Source: Shewanella violacea DSS12
GTDB taxonomy: Bacteria; Pseudomonadota; Gammaproteobacteria; Enterobacterales; Shewanellaceae
Assembly: GCF_000091325.1 (NCBI RefSeq)
Contig: NC_014012.1
Coordinates: 1,798,001 to 1,862,000, forward strand
Direction: 5' to 3'
Length of the DNA: 64,000 bases
Shown: positions 48,341 to 58,377 of the stretch, piece after piece
Layout of the letters: the number at the start of each line of letters is the position of its first letter
How positions within the stretch are numbered: position 1 is the stretch's first letter
Translations under genes and position numbers: made by a program
The notes under the pieces: generated by a model
What the model was told of the DNA's origin: nothing
The model's input: the letters and a program-made list of their open reading frames with translations, nothing else
Database searches by the model: none

Positions 48341-49267
48341 ATGCAGTTATTTTTTGATGAATTAAACAAGATGACTCTGGGAGAGGAGGTTAATCGCCTT
48401 TTTCATGGTCGGGGTGGCTTATATCCGGAAGCTGAACACATCTGTCTGGATTGGTACCCGCCAGTGCTTCTGTTAACCAGTTTTAAGCCCCTAGAGTCTG
48501 ATACTTTAGATAAGTCGGTAGAATTGATTCAACAGAGGTGGCAAGCCCTTAAAGGTGATGAAGCGCTCAACCTTGTTTATCAGTATCGCAGCGGCGGACG
48601 TACACAAACAGATTTGATAGAAGGTAACGTTCCTGAAAAGCATACTGTTTTGGAGAACGGAGCCAAATATCATGTTCATCTGCTGAAAGGGCAGAATCAT
48701 GGTTTATTTCTCGATATGAAAAACGGCCGTCAATGGGTGAGGGAACACGCCCAAGGCAAGAAGGTGCTCAATCTTTTTTCATATACCTGTGCATTTTCTG
48801 TGGCTGCACTGCAAGGTGGTTGTGACAGCGTGGTTAATATCGATATGAGCAAGGGGGCCTTGTCCATTGGTAAGCAGAATCATCTTCTCAATGGGTTTCA
48901 TGCTGGGGCACGTTTCTTTGGCCATGATATCTTTAAGTCTTGGGGTAAGTTAACCAAGCTTGGTCCCTATGAGATGATTATTGCCGATCCGCCAAGTAAC
49001 CAAAAAGGCAGTTTTGTCGCCACTAAGGATTATTCTAGACTGTTGAAACGTCTGCCAGAGCTATTGAGCGAAGACGGTGAGGTTTTATTGTGTCTCAATG
49101 CGCCAGAATTGAGTATTGAATTTCTGATGAATCAAGTTGAAGAGTTTAGCCCGACACTTGAATTTGTTGAGCAACTGGTTAATCCAAGTGTTTTCGCGGA
49201 TATAAGTAAAGATAAAGCGCTTAAAGTGCTCAAGTATCGGCGTAAACCACCTAAGTCAGAGGCATAG
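48341..49267 (+). CDS. Class I SAM-dependent methyltransferase (RlmI/RlmK-like)
   Basis: The C-terminal two thirds are a Rossmann methyltransferase of the RlmI/RlmL-K type: VLNLFSYTCAFSVAALQGG binds S-adenosylmethionine, VNIDMSKGALSIGKQN is the acidic loop, and IIADPPSNQKGSF is the catalytic D-P-P motif. The N-terminal part (LFHGRGGLYPEAEHICLDWYPP) resembles the RNA-binding ferredoxin-like region; there is no PUA domain. It most likely methylates a cytosine or guanine of 23S rRNA. The ATG at 48341 is chosen; a GTG at 48332 in frame is equally weak in ribosome site. Confidence 0.82.
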   Translation: MQLFFDELNKMTLGEEVNRLFHGRGGLYPEAEHICLDWYPPVLLLTSFKPLESDTLDKSVELIQQRWQALKGDEALNLVYQYRSGGRTQTDLIEGNVPEKHTVLENGAKYHVHLLKGQNHGLFLDMKNGRQWVREHAQGKKVLNLFSYTCAFSVAALQGGCDSVVNIDMSKGALSIGKQNHLLNGFHAGARFFGHDIFKSWGKLTKLGPYEMIIADPPSNQKGSFVATKDYSRLLKRLPELLSEDGEVLLCLNAPELSIEFLMNQVEEFSPTLEFVEQLVNPSVFADISKDKALKVLKYRRKPPKSEA

Positions 49268-49286
49268 AAACAAGAGACTAAATACT

Positions 49287-49317
49287 AAATACCAGTTCCA
49301 AATGACAACTGGTATTT
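49287..49317 (+). terminator. Terminator-like hairpin after the methyltransferase gene
   Basis: An 11-bp perfect stem (49287-49297 with 49307-49317) with a 9-base loop; the right arm ends in TTT and AATTATT follows. Confidence 0.65.
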
Positions 49318-49370
49318 AATTATTGCGAATTAGCTAAGAGATGCTCCTGAGTTAGCCAGTCTAGCTCAAA

Positions 49371-49595
49371 TCAGTAATTCAGTTTTTCATGGATAGTCGA
49401 TTGACCATGGGATTCTATAATATGCTCGACTTTTGCCTTATCTATATATTTTAAGGCCGATATCTCAGAGAATAGCCTATCCTGTACATCGATAGGCATG
49501 TTCATCATATCCATAAACATGAATATGTTGAGAGTGTCCCCCTGACCAAATAGGTCAACGAGTCTTCCTGCTTCAAATTCAACAAGCGCATTCAT
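49371..49595 (-). CDS. Small hypothetical protein, 74 residues
   Basis: An acidic, probably soluble protein with Met-rich middle (FMFMDMMNMPIDVQDRLFSE). I do not recognise the family. The ATG at 49595 has a strong GGAGG eight bases upstream; in-frame ATGs at 49631 and 49610 fall before or within that site and are rejected. It stands between the methyltransferase gene (convergent) and the divergent small gene at 49956. Confidence 0.65.
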   Translation of the reverse strand: MNALVEFEAGRLVDLFGQGDTLNIFMFMDMMNMPIDVQDRLFSEISALKYIDKAKVEHIIESHGQSTIHEKLNY

Positions 49596-49847
49596 TTTTC
49601 CGTCCTCCATAAAACTCAACGAGGTTCCCACAAATATTCATAGGTATCCTTAATTGATAGCAGTTCGGGGATAGAAGCCTAGATTTTTTTGCAGCTAAAA
49701 CCTACCTCTTAGTCCTCAAGTGTATAAAGGGGTGAAAGTCTTTCAGTTGCGGTAACGGTTTGTTGCTGTTTTTACGGTTTTTTCGATACTTTTAGCTTTC
49801 AAGTGAAACCAAACTGAAAGTTTTATGTATTGCTTGTGGATTCCTGA

Positions 49848-49853
49848 TATAAT
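49848..49853 (+). promoter_or_regulatory. Extended -10 promoter of the small acidic gene
   Basis: TATAAT at 49848-49853 is preceded by TG one base away (TGA-TATAAT), an extended -10. A second TATAAT at 49889-49894 and a perfect 7-bp inverted repeat (49901-49907 with 49915-49921) lie between it and the small gene. Confidence 0.55.
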
Positions 49854-49955
49854 TAGGCCAAGAAGTCAGTAGAACATCTGCCACTTCCTATAATGGCAAA
49901 ATGTCATCAAAGTAATGACATGCCTCAGACCTTACAAACTGGATTCGGAGTTGTT

Positions 49956-50054
49956 ATGGAAGTTCAAGAATACGAAAGCGCATACTACCAAGTACAAGAT
50001 GAAGTGATAGAGTCTTTGCCTGTTGAGAAGGATGAAGATGCGTTTTTGGATTAA
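49956..50054 (+). CDS. Small acidic protein, 32 residues
   Basis: The frame starts with ATG at 49956, six bases after GGAG, and ends at 50054 (MEVQEYESAYYQVQ at the start, VEKDEDAFLD at the end). It has eleven acidic residues and one lysine. It has its own extended -10 promoter, a leader with a 7-bp hairpin, and a strong terminator, making a transcript of about 260 bases. I know no family for it. It may be a small regulatory protein or a dual-function RNA. Confidence 0.62.
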   Translation: MEVQEYESAYYQVQDEVIESLPVEKDEDAFLD

Positions 50055-50098
50055 GGAACAATCCTCAATTCGAGAGTTAATCTAGCTGTCGCTAGAAT

Positions 50099-50129
50099 AA
50101 AAATAGCAAGCTTAGCTTGCTATTTTTTT
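50099..50129 (+). terminator. Terminator of the small acidic gene
   Basis: A perfect 13-bp stem (50099-50111 with 50115-50127) and 3-base loop end in seven T. Confidence 0.93.
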
Positions 50130-50279
50130 GTCCATTTTTTGATTAATACCAAGCGGTATTTACGGCATTAACTAGCTTAAATCTAGGGTCACATCTAGGG
50201 TCACTATGTTTAAGCTCGTTGCCTTGCTTCTGAAGCGCTAAACTCTCGCTGAATGACCACACCTTTATATCGATTGGTA

Positions 50280-50711
50280 TTAGTTAAGATTACCTTTCTC
50301 GGGGAGCACTTCGACAATGACCCATTGAGAGTCGATTTTATGCAGTCGTATGGTCCTATCGTCTATCCAGGCTGCACCGGCTTTAAGCCCCTGCATTTTT
50401 ACGATAACGGTAATATCGTCGGTGAACTTTCTGAAAAAATCGATATCTATCTCTTCGATCTCCATGGTTACTTCTGTCATAGAGAGGTTGAGGACATGCC
50501 TCTGTACCGCTGAAGCTATGTAGTAGTGGCCGAGTATCTCTTTCATCGGCTCATTGACAAATTGTTTGGCCTTGTTGACATCCCGTTCTACATAGATGGC
50601 ATGAAAGAAGCCGAGAGAAACCTGTTCTGGGGTTCTGATGGATAAGCTATCTGAGCTATCAGGATTGCAGCCAGCAAGAAAGAGAAGACTAAGTAGGGCG
50701 ATAATTTTCAT
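50280..50711 (-). CDS. Predicted lipoprotein, DUF4878-like
   Basis: The 143-residue product has a lipoprotein signal (MKIIALLSLLFLAGC) and a small alpha/beta domain of the NTF2/DUF4878 type: TPEQVSLGFFHAIYVERDVNKAKQFV and a C-terminal strand pair IRLHKIDSQWVIVEVLPE. The family assignment is tentative. Two palindromes lie upstream (50871-50887 and 50917-50945). It is downstream of pta in the same direction but separated by a terminator. Confidence 0.68.
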   Translation of the reverse strand: MKIIALLSLLFLAGCNPDSSDSLSIRTPEQVSLGFFHAIYVERDVNKAKQFVNEPMKEILGHYYIASAVQRHVLNLSMTEVTMEIEEIDIDFFRKFTDDITVIVKMQGLKAGAAWIDDRTIRLHKIDSQWVIVEVLPEKGNLN

Positions 50712-50867
50712 AAAGATTGATTTTTATGTATCGAGTAAGGTTTGAGCCAGTATCGCTATTCTATTGCAGCAAGGCAAGGCTGATGACTAGTATTAAACCT
50801 ATTAAGCATTTTAATTCTTGACAGATAGGCATTATTCAGTCATATCTGAATGAATAACTTTTACTGG

Positions 50868-50890
50868 TTATCCACAGAATCTGTGGACAA
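50868..50890. promoter_or_regulatory. Inverted pair of DnaA boxes
   Basis: TTATCCACA at 50868-50876 is a perfect DnaA consensus box. TGTGGACAA at 50882-50890 is an inverted TTGTCCACA box. Together the core 50871-50887 is a perfect 8-bp palindrome about one base. Confidence 0.65.
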
Positions 50891-50916
50891 GTATGTTGAA
50901 GACTAGATGCATAACT

Positions 50917-50945
50917 TTTAAGTTCATGTTTAATATGAACTTAAA
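50917..50945. promoter_or_regulatory. 11-bp palindrome upstream of the lipoprotein gene
   Basis: TTTAAGTTCAT (50917-50927) and ATGAACTTAAA (50935-50945) are perfect inverted arms about a 7-base spacer. This is typical of a dimeric regulator operator. It lies 206 bases before the lipoprotein start. Confidence 0.5.
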
Positions 50946-51024
50946 CTGCTGGTTAAAAAGTGTCGCATTTTTGTTTTGAGTGATTTATCGACACCATTTC
51001 GAATATCCTTCCCTTCTTATCTAA

Positions 51025-51059
51025 AAAAACCTCTCTAGCCTGTGGCTAGAGAGGTTTTT
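51025..51059 (-). terminator. Terminator of ackA-pta
   Basis: A perfect 16-bp stem (51025-51040 with 51044-51059) lies 18 bases past the pta stop; on the minus strand the stem ends in T residues. Confidence 0.92.
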
Positions 51060-51077
51060 GTCTTAATCTGCTGGGAT

Positions 51078-53225
51078 TTAAGCTTGATCACCTTGTGCTG
51101 CTTGAATCGCCGTCAGAGCAATGGTGTAAACGATATCGTCTACCAGAGCACCACGAGACAGATCATTTACCGGTTTGCGCATGCCCTGGAGCATAGGACC
51201 GATACTGATCAGATCTGCACTTCTCTGTACAGCCTTGTATGTGGTATTACCCGTATTGAGATCCGGGAATACAAATACTGTTGCCTTGCCAGCAACAGGA
51301 CTGTTAGGTGCCTTAGACTGAGCAACATTTGGCATTACAGCTGCATCGTATTGAAGTGGACCATCTATGATAAGGTCCGGACGCTTCTCTTTGGCGATTC
51401 GTGTTGCTTCACGTACCTTATCTACATCGGATCCAGTACCTGAATCACCAGTAGAGTAGCTGATCATAGCCACTCTAGGCTCGATGCCGAAGGCGGCAGC
51501 AGATTCAGCTGACTGGATAGCGATGTCGGCAAGTTGCTCGGCATTAGGATCTGGATTGATGGCACAATCACCGTAGACTAATACCTGATCCGGCATCAAC
51601 ATGAAGAAGATAGACGAGACCAAACTAGCCCCAGGTGCAGTCTTAATCAGCTGTAAAGGAGGACGTATGGTATTGGCTGTGGTGTGAACGGCACCGGAGA
51701 CGATACCATCGACTTCATTTTGAGCGACCATCATGGTACCCAGTACCATGTTGTCTTCCAGTTGTTCACGAGCTACAACTTCAGTAAGACCTTTATGACG
51801 ACGCAGATCCAACATAGGCTCCACGTAACGTTCACGGACAGTTTCCGGATCGATTATCTCGACACCTTCACCTAAGGTCACGCCTTGTTGGCTTGCAATA
51901 CGCTCGATCTCTTCTCTATTACCAAGAAGAATACACTTAGCGATTCCGCGCTCGGCACAAATACTAGCAGCCTCAATAGTACGAGGCTCATTACCTTCGG
52001 GTAGAACTACGGTGCGGTGTGCGGCTCTTGCCAGCTCGGTAAGCTTGTATCTGAATGCCGGTGGCGATAGGCGGTGCTCACGAGGAGAGTTCTTGGTGGC
52101 AGAGTCGATCCAATTTTGATCGATATGACCGGCGACGAACTCCTGAACTTCTTCAATACGCACGGCGTCATCCACAGGAACTTCGTGATCGAAGCGCTGG
52201 ATATTGAGCGATGTCTGCCAAGTATTGGTATCGATCAAGAATACCGGTAGTCCGGTTTCGAAGGCTTGTTCACATAGAGCCATGATCTCTGGCTCTGGCT
52301 CATAACTGCCTGTTAGTAGCAGGGCGCCAATCTTGACACCATTCATAGAGGCCAGACAAGCGGCTACGATGACATCAGAGCGATCCCCTGATGTAACAAG
52401 CAAGGAGTCAGTCTTGATGTGCGTGACCATGTTGGGAATGCTGCGAGCACAGAAGGTGACTTTACGCAGACGACGAGAGTTCATATCGCCGGCATTGATG
52501 ATCTTAGCCCTAAGGTGCTTAGCAAGATCTGAGGCGCGAGGCGCAACCAGATCTAGGTTGTAGGGCACGCTGCCTAATATGCGCAGTGAGCTCTTACCCG
52601 GTAGTTGGAACATGTTCGAAGCATCAGAGCGCTGAATCTCTTGATTATCGAATACTTCTGAAAGATCTGGACGTGTGCGTCCTTCTTCGTCTACAGGGGC
52701 GCCAATCTTATTGATTATGGCGCCTATGATGCGTTTGTTCTTCTTTCCGCCCCAAGTAATATGGGCTATCTCTAAACGGTTCATTAAGGCCGTGGCTGTC
52801 TCATTGCCTGGTGTGGCGACGAAGATGACATCGGCATCCAGAGCCTTAGCTATGGCATAGTTGACGTCAGCAGAGAAAGGGTGATTACGGGTCTGTACGA
52901 TACCTTCAATGACCAAGGTTTCTGTGTCATCGGTTGATTCACTGACGCGAGCAATGATCTGCTCCATCAAGACATCAGTCTTATCGCCACGAATTAAGGC
53001 TTCTGCATGAGCCATTTCGAAAGGTTCGAGTGGGTTCACCGTAGGTGACTTACTCAGAACTGTGGTTGAACGCTCAGGTCCCGAGTCTTGTGGACGCTGT
53101 TGAGCGATAGGCTTGAAGAAGCGAACCTTAACACCGTGGTGTTCGAAGGCACGAACTAGGCCTAAACTGATAGAGGTAAGACCTACGCCTGTACCTATGG
53201 GGATTAACATAATATTGCGAGACAT
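51078..53225 (-). CDS. pta: Phosphate acetyltransferase
   Basis: Pta converts acetyl-CoA and phosphate into acetyl phosphate. The 715-residue protein is the long type: an N-terminal P-loop-like domain ([20 protein letters not shown]), a DRTGG domain ([19 protein letters not shown]), and a C-terminal catalytic domain ([52 protein letters not shown]). The ATG at 53225 is chosen over 53273: AGAGG lies five bases before it and the length equals E. coli's. It follows ackA with two hairpins between. Confidence 0.97.
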   Translation of the reverse strand: MSRNIMLIPIGTGVGLTSISLGLVRAFEHHGVKVRFFKPIAQQRPQDSGPERSTTVLSKSPTVNPLEPFEMAHAEALIRGDKTDVLMEQIIARVSESTDDTETLVIEGIVQTRNHPFSADVNYAIAKALDADVIFVATPGNETATALMNRLEIAHITWGGKKNKRIIGAIINKIGAPVDEEGRTRPDLSEVFDNQEIQRSDASNMFQLPGKSSLRILGSVPYNLDLVAPRASDLAKHLRAKIINAGDMNSRRLRKVTFCARSIPNMVTHIKTDSLLVTSGDRSDVIVAACLASMNGVKIGALLLTGSYEPEPEIMALCEQAFETGLPVFLIDTNTWQTSLNIQRFDHEVPVDDAVRIEEVQEFVAGHIDQNWIDSATKNSPREHRLSPPAFRYKLTELARAAHRTVVLPEGNEPRTIEAASICAERGIAKCILLGNREEIERIASQQGVTLGEGVEIIDPETVRERYVEPMLDLRRHKGLTEVVAREQLEDNMVLGTMMVAQNEVDGIVSGAVHTTANTIRPPLQLIKTAPGASLVSSIFFMLMPDQVLVYGDCAINPDPNAEQLADIAIQSAESAAAFGIEPRVAMISYSTGDSGTGSDVDKVREATRIAKEKRPDLIIDGPLQYDAAVMPNVAQSKAPNSPVAGKATVFVFPDLNTGNTTYKAVQRSADLISIGPMLQGMRKPVNDLSRGALVDDIVYTIALTAIQAAQGDQA

Positions 53226-53251
53226 AACAACCTCTTGGTGACGCTCTAAAA

Positions 53252-53340
53252 GGCATGATCTTGTATCTATCATGCCGAACGGTTTAGCTTAATCTATGAC
53301 TTGTATGACGGATTCGAGGCAATAAATATCGCCTCGAATC
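53252..53340 (-). promoter_or_regulatory. Two intercistronic hairpins between ackA and pta
   Basis: GGCATGAT/ATCATGCC (53252-53259 with 53269-53276) and GATTCGAGGC/GCCTCGAATC (53311-53320 with 53331-53340) are perfect inverted repeats in the 128-base gap. Neither has a T-run, so they may stabilise mRNA ends or set the ackA:pta ratio. Confidence 0.55.
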
Positions 53341-53353
53341 AGCCTATATTCAT

Positions 53354-54550
53354 TTACTTCAGCAGGCTCATAGCATCTTCTGCGATGACCCACTCTTCGT
53401 TGGTTGGGATAACCATGGCGATTGGGCCATTGTCTGTAGTGATCTGACCTTGATTACCAAAACGTGCAGCCTTGTTGCGCTCATCATCAACTTCAAAGCT
53501 GAAGATTTCTAACAGACTAAGTACTTTAGCTCGGATAAGATCTGAGTTTTCACCTATGCCGCCGGTGAATACCAAGGCGTCCAGGCGACCTAGTGGCACT
53601 GTATATGAGGCTATGTATTTTGCTAAGCGGTAGCAGAAGATATCTAGGGCCAAGGTGGCTCCCTTATGGCCTTCTTGATAAGCCTCTTCTATGCCGCGAC
53701 AATCATTAGTTAGCTCTGAAATTCCCAACAAGCCACTCTGCTTGTTCATCATGTTGTTAACTTCATCTAAGGTGTAACCTAGATGGCTAACTAGATGATG
53801 TATGATGGACGGATCGAGATCACCACAACGTGTACCCATGACTAAGCCTTCAAGAGGCGTGAGTCCCATAGATGTATCGACACTCTTACCACCTTTGATG
53901 GCTGTGACCGAGGCGCCGTTGCCTAAGTGAGCACAGATAATATTGGTCTCTTCGATATTCTTACCGATAGCCTTAGCTGCTTCACGACTGATGAATAGGT
54001 GGCTGGTTCCGTGCATGCCATAACGACGAATGCTGTTTTCACGATACAACTTGTATGGCAGAGCATAGATAAAGGCTTTCTCTGGCATGGTTTGATGGAA
54101 AGCTGTGTCGAACACGGCAACCTGTGGCAAAGCTGGGAAGGCGGCTTGGGCGGCGCGAATACCAATCAGGTGAGCTGGGTTATGCAATGGTGCTAGGGCT
54201 GCACAATCTTCGATGCCTTGAATTACAGACTCATCTATGATGACAGAATGAGTGAATTTCTCACCGCCGTGTACGACTCGATGGCCGATAGCCAAGATCT
54301 GTTCGGCAATTTCTGGATGTGCGCTTAAGATATTATTAACGATATATTCTACTGCTTCACGGTGAGCAGTGAAGGCACCTAAGCGGGCTTCTTGTTTCTC
54401 ACCATTGACCTTCCACTTGATACGAGAATCTTCGAGTCCAAAACATTCAGCAAGACCTGAGATCTGGTCATTGCCCGTAGAGGCGTCTATAACCGCAAAT
54501 TTTAATGACGAGCTACCGCAATTAAGTACCAATACCAGTTTGTTTGACAT
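53354..54550 (-). CDS. ackA: Acetate kinase
   Basis: AckA makes ATP and acetate from acetyl phosphate. The 398-residue ASKHA-fold enzyme has [78 protein letters not shown] and [14 protein letters not shown]. The ATG at 54550 is chosen: AAAGG lies seven bases upstream and the longest frame to 54610 has no family match. It is divergent from yfbV, as in E. coli. Confidence 0.98.
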   Translation of the reverse strand: MSNKLVLVLNCGSSSLKFAVIDASTGNDQISGLAECFGLEDSRIKWKVNGEKQEARLGAFTAHREAVEYIVNNILSAHPEIAEQILAIGHRVVHGGEKFTHSVIIDESVIQGIEDCAALAPLHNPAHLIGIRAAQAAFPALPQVAVFDTAFHQTMPEKAFIYALPYKLYRENSIRRYGMHGTSHLFISREAAKAIGKNIEETNIICAHLGNGASVTAIKGGKSVDTSMGLTPLEGLVMGTRCGDLDPSIIHHLVSHLGYTLDEVNNMMNKQSGLLGISELTNDCRGIEEAYQEGHKGATLALDIFCYRLAKYIASYTVPLGRLDALVFTGGIGENSDLIRAKVLSLLEIFSFEVDDERNKAARFGNQGQITTDNGPIAMVIPTNEEWVIAEDAMSLLK

Positions 54551-54741
54551 GTTTAAACCTTTTGTAATGCTGTGATTATTTATCACTGAACAATATGACT
54601 TCATTGGCATAAAAAGCCGAAGTCGCTAGAAGTGCTCCGGGGTCGGAGCCTGAAACTGCTTATTAGCTATCGCAAGGCCTTGGGGCTCTATTGCAGCATG
54701 TGCTATGGTAAAAGCAGTATCCATAAAAATAGGTGTATTAG

Positions 54742-55185
54742 TTGAGCATTCAAGTTATCAAAACACTGGGCGATGGTCGTCGGTATATGAAGACTTGGCC
54801 TATGGTCAGACAACTTAGTTTTTACTTTCCCGAATATCGGGTCATCAAGGCGACTCAAGTCGCGGTGACCTTGATGCCGGTTCTTGCTCTCTTGGCTGCA
54901 ACGAGTCAAGTTTATATCCATGGTTGGGACTTCTTGCCCCAGGCAATCACAATTGCGCTATTTTTTATCAGCCTTCCTGTACAAGGTCTGCTTTGGCTCG
55001 GCTGGCGTGCTCGCCATCCCTTGCCGCTTTCTTTGCTCGATTGGTGCCAGCAACTGACCAATAAACTTTCCAGCATGGGGGTTAAGCATAGTCCCCTTGG
55101 TCCGAGAGCGTGTTATCTCGATATGGCTCTTATTTTAAAAGCGGCATTCGAACGATTAGATCAAAGTTATTGGGAAGAGCTATAA
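54742..55185 (+). CDS. yfbV: UPF0208 membrane protein YfbV
   Basis: The 147-residue protein has two membrane segments (VTLMPVLALLAATSQVYI and ITIALFFISLPVQGLLWLGW) and the family ends, SIQVIKTLGDGRRYMKTWPM and LDMALILKAAFERLDQSYWEEL. E. coli YfbV sits beside ackA too and has been linked to insulation of the Ter macrodomain. It starts with TTG at 54742, AGG eight bases upstream; no ATG fits. Confidence 0.92.
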   Translation: MSIQVIKTLGDGRRYMKTWPMVRQLSFYFPEYRVIKATQVAVTLMPVLALLAATSQVYIHGWDFLPQAITIALFFISLPVQGLLWLGWRARHPLPLSLLDWCQQLTNKLSSMGVKHSPLGPRACYLDMALILKAAFERLDQSYWEEL

Positions 55186-55224
55186 GTTTATCGTTAATAC
55201 CTAAGCCTATATCCTCAATTACCG

Positions 55225-55965
55225 CTAGTAGATGGCCTTAATCCCAGCGTCTACAAAGACCTTTTTAATCTGTTCCATGGTTTCGCTCGATGGTGGTGAG
55301 ATATTATCCAGTTGATATGTCTCTCCCATCGCTTCCCATTTATGTTTTCCTAGCTCGTGATAGGGCAGTAGCTCCACTTTCTCAATATTTGTCATGGGTT
55401 TGAGAAAATCAGCCAGGCGTTGTGCCGCCCCAATATCATCGGTAAAACCACCTACAACCACATAACGTATCCAAGTTTTTTGTTGTTTCTTATTCAGATA
55501 CTGAGCGAAGTCTAAGGTGCGGTGATTGCTGACCTGAGTCAGGTCTATATGTCTTTGATCGTCAATATGCTTGATATCGAGCAGCACCAGATCGGTATTG
55601 TCGATAAGTTCATCTATGATTGGCGTATATTTTCGTACAAATCCATTGGTATCCAGGCAAGTATGAATGCCTTCTTTCTTACATTCTGCAAATAGTTCCG
55701 AGACAAATTCGGCTTGTAATATCGCTTCGCCGCCACTGGCGGTTACACCGCCGCCGCTCGCTTCGAGGAAGGGGCGATAGCTGATAATTTGTTCCATGAG
55801 CTCTTTAACTTCGACTTCACTTCCACCGTGAAGATCCCAAGTATCTCGGTTGTGACAGTATTGGCAACGCATCAGGCAACCTTGCATAAAAGCGATAAAC
55901 CTTATGCCTGGCCCGTCAACGGTACCAAAGGATTCCAGTGAGTGGATCCGACCTTTTACTGTCAT
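55225..55965 (-). CDS. pflA: Pyruvate formate-lyase activating enzyme
   Basis: This radical-SAM enzyme generates the glycyl radical on PflB. The CxxxCxxC cluster motif is in [18 protein letters not shown], followed by [15 protein letters not shown]. 246 residues, the family length. It lies 104 bases after pflB in the same direction. Oxygen sensitivity means it acts only in anaerobic growth. Confidence 0.97.
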   Translation of the reverse strand: MTVKGRIHSLESFGTVDGPGIRFIAFMQGCLMRCQYCHNRDTWDLHGGSEVEVKELMEQIISYRPFLEASGGGVTASGGEAILQAEFVSELFAECKKEGIHTCLDTNGFVRKYTPIIDELIDNTDLVLLDIKHIDDQRHIDLTQVSNHRTLDFAQYLNKKQQKTWIRYVVVGGFTDDIGAAQRLADFLKPMTNIEKVELLPYHELGKHKWEAMGETYQLDNISPPSSETMEQIKKVFVDAGIKAIY

Positions 55966-56069
55966 TATTTCTCCTCATTTTAATGAGTCAGGCTGCGCTG
56001 GTTTAATTACCTTTGCAGCCTGACATCATAGAAGCTAGAACTAGGACTCATCTATACCAGATAAGTTCA

Positions 56070-58352
56070 TTACATACCCTTAGTAAATGTGCGGGTTATA
56101 ACATCCTGCTGCTGTTCTGGTGTTAAGGCATTGAATCGAACTGCATAGCCAGAGACTCGAATAGTGAGCTGAGGGTACTTGTCCGGATTGACTATGGCAT
56201 CTTCGAGCATCTCACGATTCATCACGTTGACGTTCAGATGTTGACCACCCTCACGTGACTCGTTATGAGAGAAGTAGCCATCCATCAGTGCCGCTAGATT
56301 AGTACGTCGACCATCATCATCTTTACCTAGTGCATTTGGCACGATAGAGAAGGTATATGAGATACCATCTTGTGCATGGGCAAATGGCAGTTTAGCCACT
56401 GAAGTCAGAGAGGCTACGGCGCCTTTCTCGTCACGACCATGCATAGGGTTTGCACCCGGGGCGAATGGTGCACCTGCTGGGCGACCGTCCGGTGTGGTAC
56501 CTGTCTTCTTACCATAGACCACGTTCGAGGTGATGGTGAGGATAGACTGAGTCGGTATGGCATTGCGGTACATCTTCATATGACGAATTTTCGCCATAAA
56601 ACGTTCGACCAAGTCACTGGCTAAGTCATCGACTCGCGCATCATTGTTACCGAACTTAGGATAATCACCTTGGATGTCGAAATCGACGGCAATACCATTT
56701 TCGTCGCGGATTGGCTTAACTTTGGCGAACTTAATCGCAGACAGAGAATCGGCGGCAATGGATAAACCTGCGATACCACATGCCATAGTACGGCGTACAT
56801 CACGGTCATGAAGTGCCATTAGGGCAGCTTCATAAGAGTATTTGTCATGCATGAAGTGGATAGCGTTGAGTGCAGTGACATATTGAGTGGCTAGCCAGTC
56901 CATCATCTTATCCAAACGATTCATAACATCATCAAAATCTAAAAATTCAGATGTGATGGCATCGGACTTAGGACCGATTTGGGCCTTACTCTTCTCATCC
57001 ACACCACCGTTGATGGCGTAAAGCATGGTTTTGGCTAAGTTTGCACGAGCACCGAAGAACTGCATGTGCTTACCGATTACCATAGGGCTAACACAACAGG
57101 CGATGGCGTAGTCATCAGACTCGAAGTCTGGGCGCATTAGGTCATCATTTTCGTACTGGATTGAGCTGGTGTCGATAGAGACCTTAGCGCAGTACTTCTT
57201 GAAGTCTAATGGTAGTTTCTCAGACCATAATACTGTGATATTTGGCTCAGGACTTGCCCCCATGTTGTACAGGGTATGCAAGAAACGGAAGCTAGATTTA
57301 GTGACCAGAGTACGGCCATCCAGGCCCATGCCGCCGATAGACTCAGTAGCCCAAATAGGGTCACCAGAGAATAGTTCATCGTATTCAGGAGTACGTAGGA
57401 AACGAACCATACGTAGCTTCATCACGAAATGGTCGACCATTTCCTGAGCTTGCTGCTCGGTCAAGGTACCATTGTTAAGGTCACGTTCGATGAAAATATC
57501 GAGGAAGCTTGAGGTGCGGCCAAGAGACATGGCGGCGCCGTTCTGGCTCTTAACTGCGGCTAGATAACCGAAGTAAGTCCACTGAATGGCTTCTTGAGCA
57601 TTGGTTGCAGGTCTAGATATGTCGAAGCCATAGCTGGTGGCCATCTGCTTCATCTGACCCAATGCCTTGTGCTGCTCGGCAATCTCTTCACGAAGTTGCA
57701 TGGTGGCGCTTAGGTCTTCACCGATTTCGAAACGCGCTTGCAAGGAACCGAATTGGGCAAACTTGTCGGCCATCAAGTAATCGATACCGTAAAGGGCGAT
57801 ACGGCGGTAATCACCGATAATACGGCCACGGCCATAGGCGTCCGGTAAACCTGTCAGTATGCCTGATTTACGACAGCCCATGATTTCTGGGGTGTAGATA
57901 TCGAACACGCCCTGATTATGAGTCTTACGGAGCTCAGAGTAGACGTATTTGATCTCTGGGTTAAGGACGCGATCGTATGCCTTGCAAGAACTTTCTACCA
58001 TGCGGATGCCGCCGTTTGGCAACATGGCTCGCTTTAGCGGTGCTTCAGTCTGAAGACCCACAATTGTTTCGAGTGATTGCTCGATGTAACCGGCTTCATG
58101 GGACGTGATGGTCGATACCTTTTCAGTATCGAAATCCACTGGTGCATGAGTCTGGTTTTCTTGTTTGATGCCAACCATCACCTTGTCCCAAAGCTTAGTG
58201 GTCGCTTGGGTTGCTTCGGCTAGAAATGATTCATTGCCTTCATAAGGGACGTAGTTTGCCTGGATAAAGTCACGAACATTGACTTGGGTTTTCCAATCCC
58301 CGGCGGTGAATCCTTCCCATGCGTTGGCAAACTGTTCAGTTTTTTCGGTCAT
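56070..58352 (-). CDS. pflB: Formate C-acetyltransferase (pyruvate formate-lyase)
   Basis: PflB splits pyruvate with CoA into acetyl-CoA and formate. The 760-residue protein has the paired active-site cysteines in [16 protein letters not shown] and the radical glycine at 735 in [13 protein letters not shown]. The N-terminus ([20 protein letters not shown]) and length match E. coli PflB. It lies between focA and pflA, 25 bases after focA's coding end, so focA-pflB is one transcript. Confidence 0.98.
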   Translation of the reverse strand: MTEKTEQFANAWEGFTAGDWKTQVNVRDFIQANYVPYEGNESFLAEATQATTKLWDKVMVGIKQENQTHAPVDFDTEKVSTITSHEAGYIEQSLETIVGLQTEAPLKRAMLPNGGIRMVESSCKAYDRVLNPEIKYVYSELRKTHNQGVFDIYTPEIMGCRKSGILTGLPDAYGRGRIIGDYRRIALYGIDYLMADKFAQFGSLQARFEIGEDLSATMQLREEIAEQHKALGQMKQMATSYGFDISRPATNAQEAIQWTYFGYLAAVKSQNGAAMSLGRTSSFLDIFIERDLNNGTLTEQQAQEMVDHFVMKLRMVRFLRTPEYDELFSGDPIWATESIGGMGLDGRTLVTKSSFRFLHTLYNMGASPEPNITVLWSEKLPLDFKKYCAKVSIDTSSIQYENDDLMRPDFESDDYAIACCVSPMVIGKHMQFFGARANLAKTMLYAINGGVDEKSKAQIGPKSDAITSEFLDFDDVMNRLDKMMDWLATQYVTALNAIHFMHDKYSYEAALMALHDRDVRRTMACGIAGLSIAADSLSAIKFAKVKPIRDENGIAVDFDIQGDYPKFGNNDARVDDLASDLVERFMAKIRHMKMYRNAIPTQSILTITSNVVYGKKTGTTPDGRPAGAPFAPGANPMHGRDEKGAVASLTSVAKLPFAHAQDGISYTFSIVPNALGKDDDGRRTNLAALMDGYFSHNESREGGQHLNVNVMNREMLEDAIVNPDKYPQLTIRVSGYAVRFNALTPEQQQDVITRTFTKGM

Positions 58353-58377
58353 AGCGCAAATACCTTCTGTTTAGAAA

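Noticed and set aside
50253..50513. 86-codon plus-strand frame
   Set aside because: It is antisense to the lipoprotein gene, which has a clear signal sequence and family-like domain.
50868..50890. Replication origin
   Set aside because: Only two DnaA boxes and no dnaA, dnaN, gidA or AT-rich 13-mers nearby.
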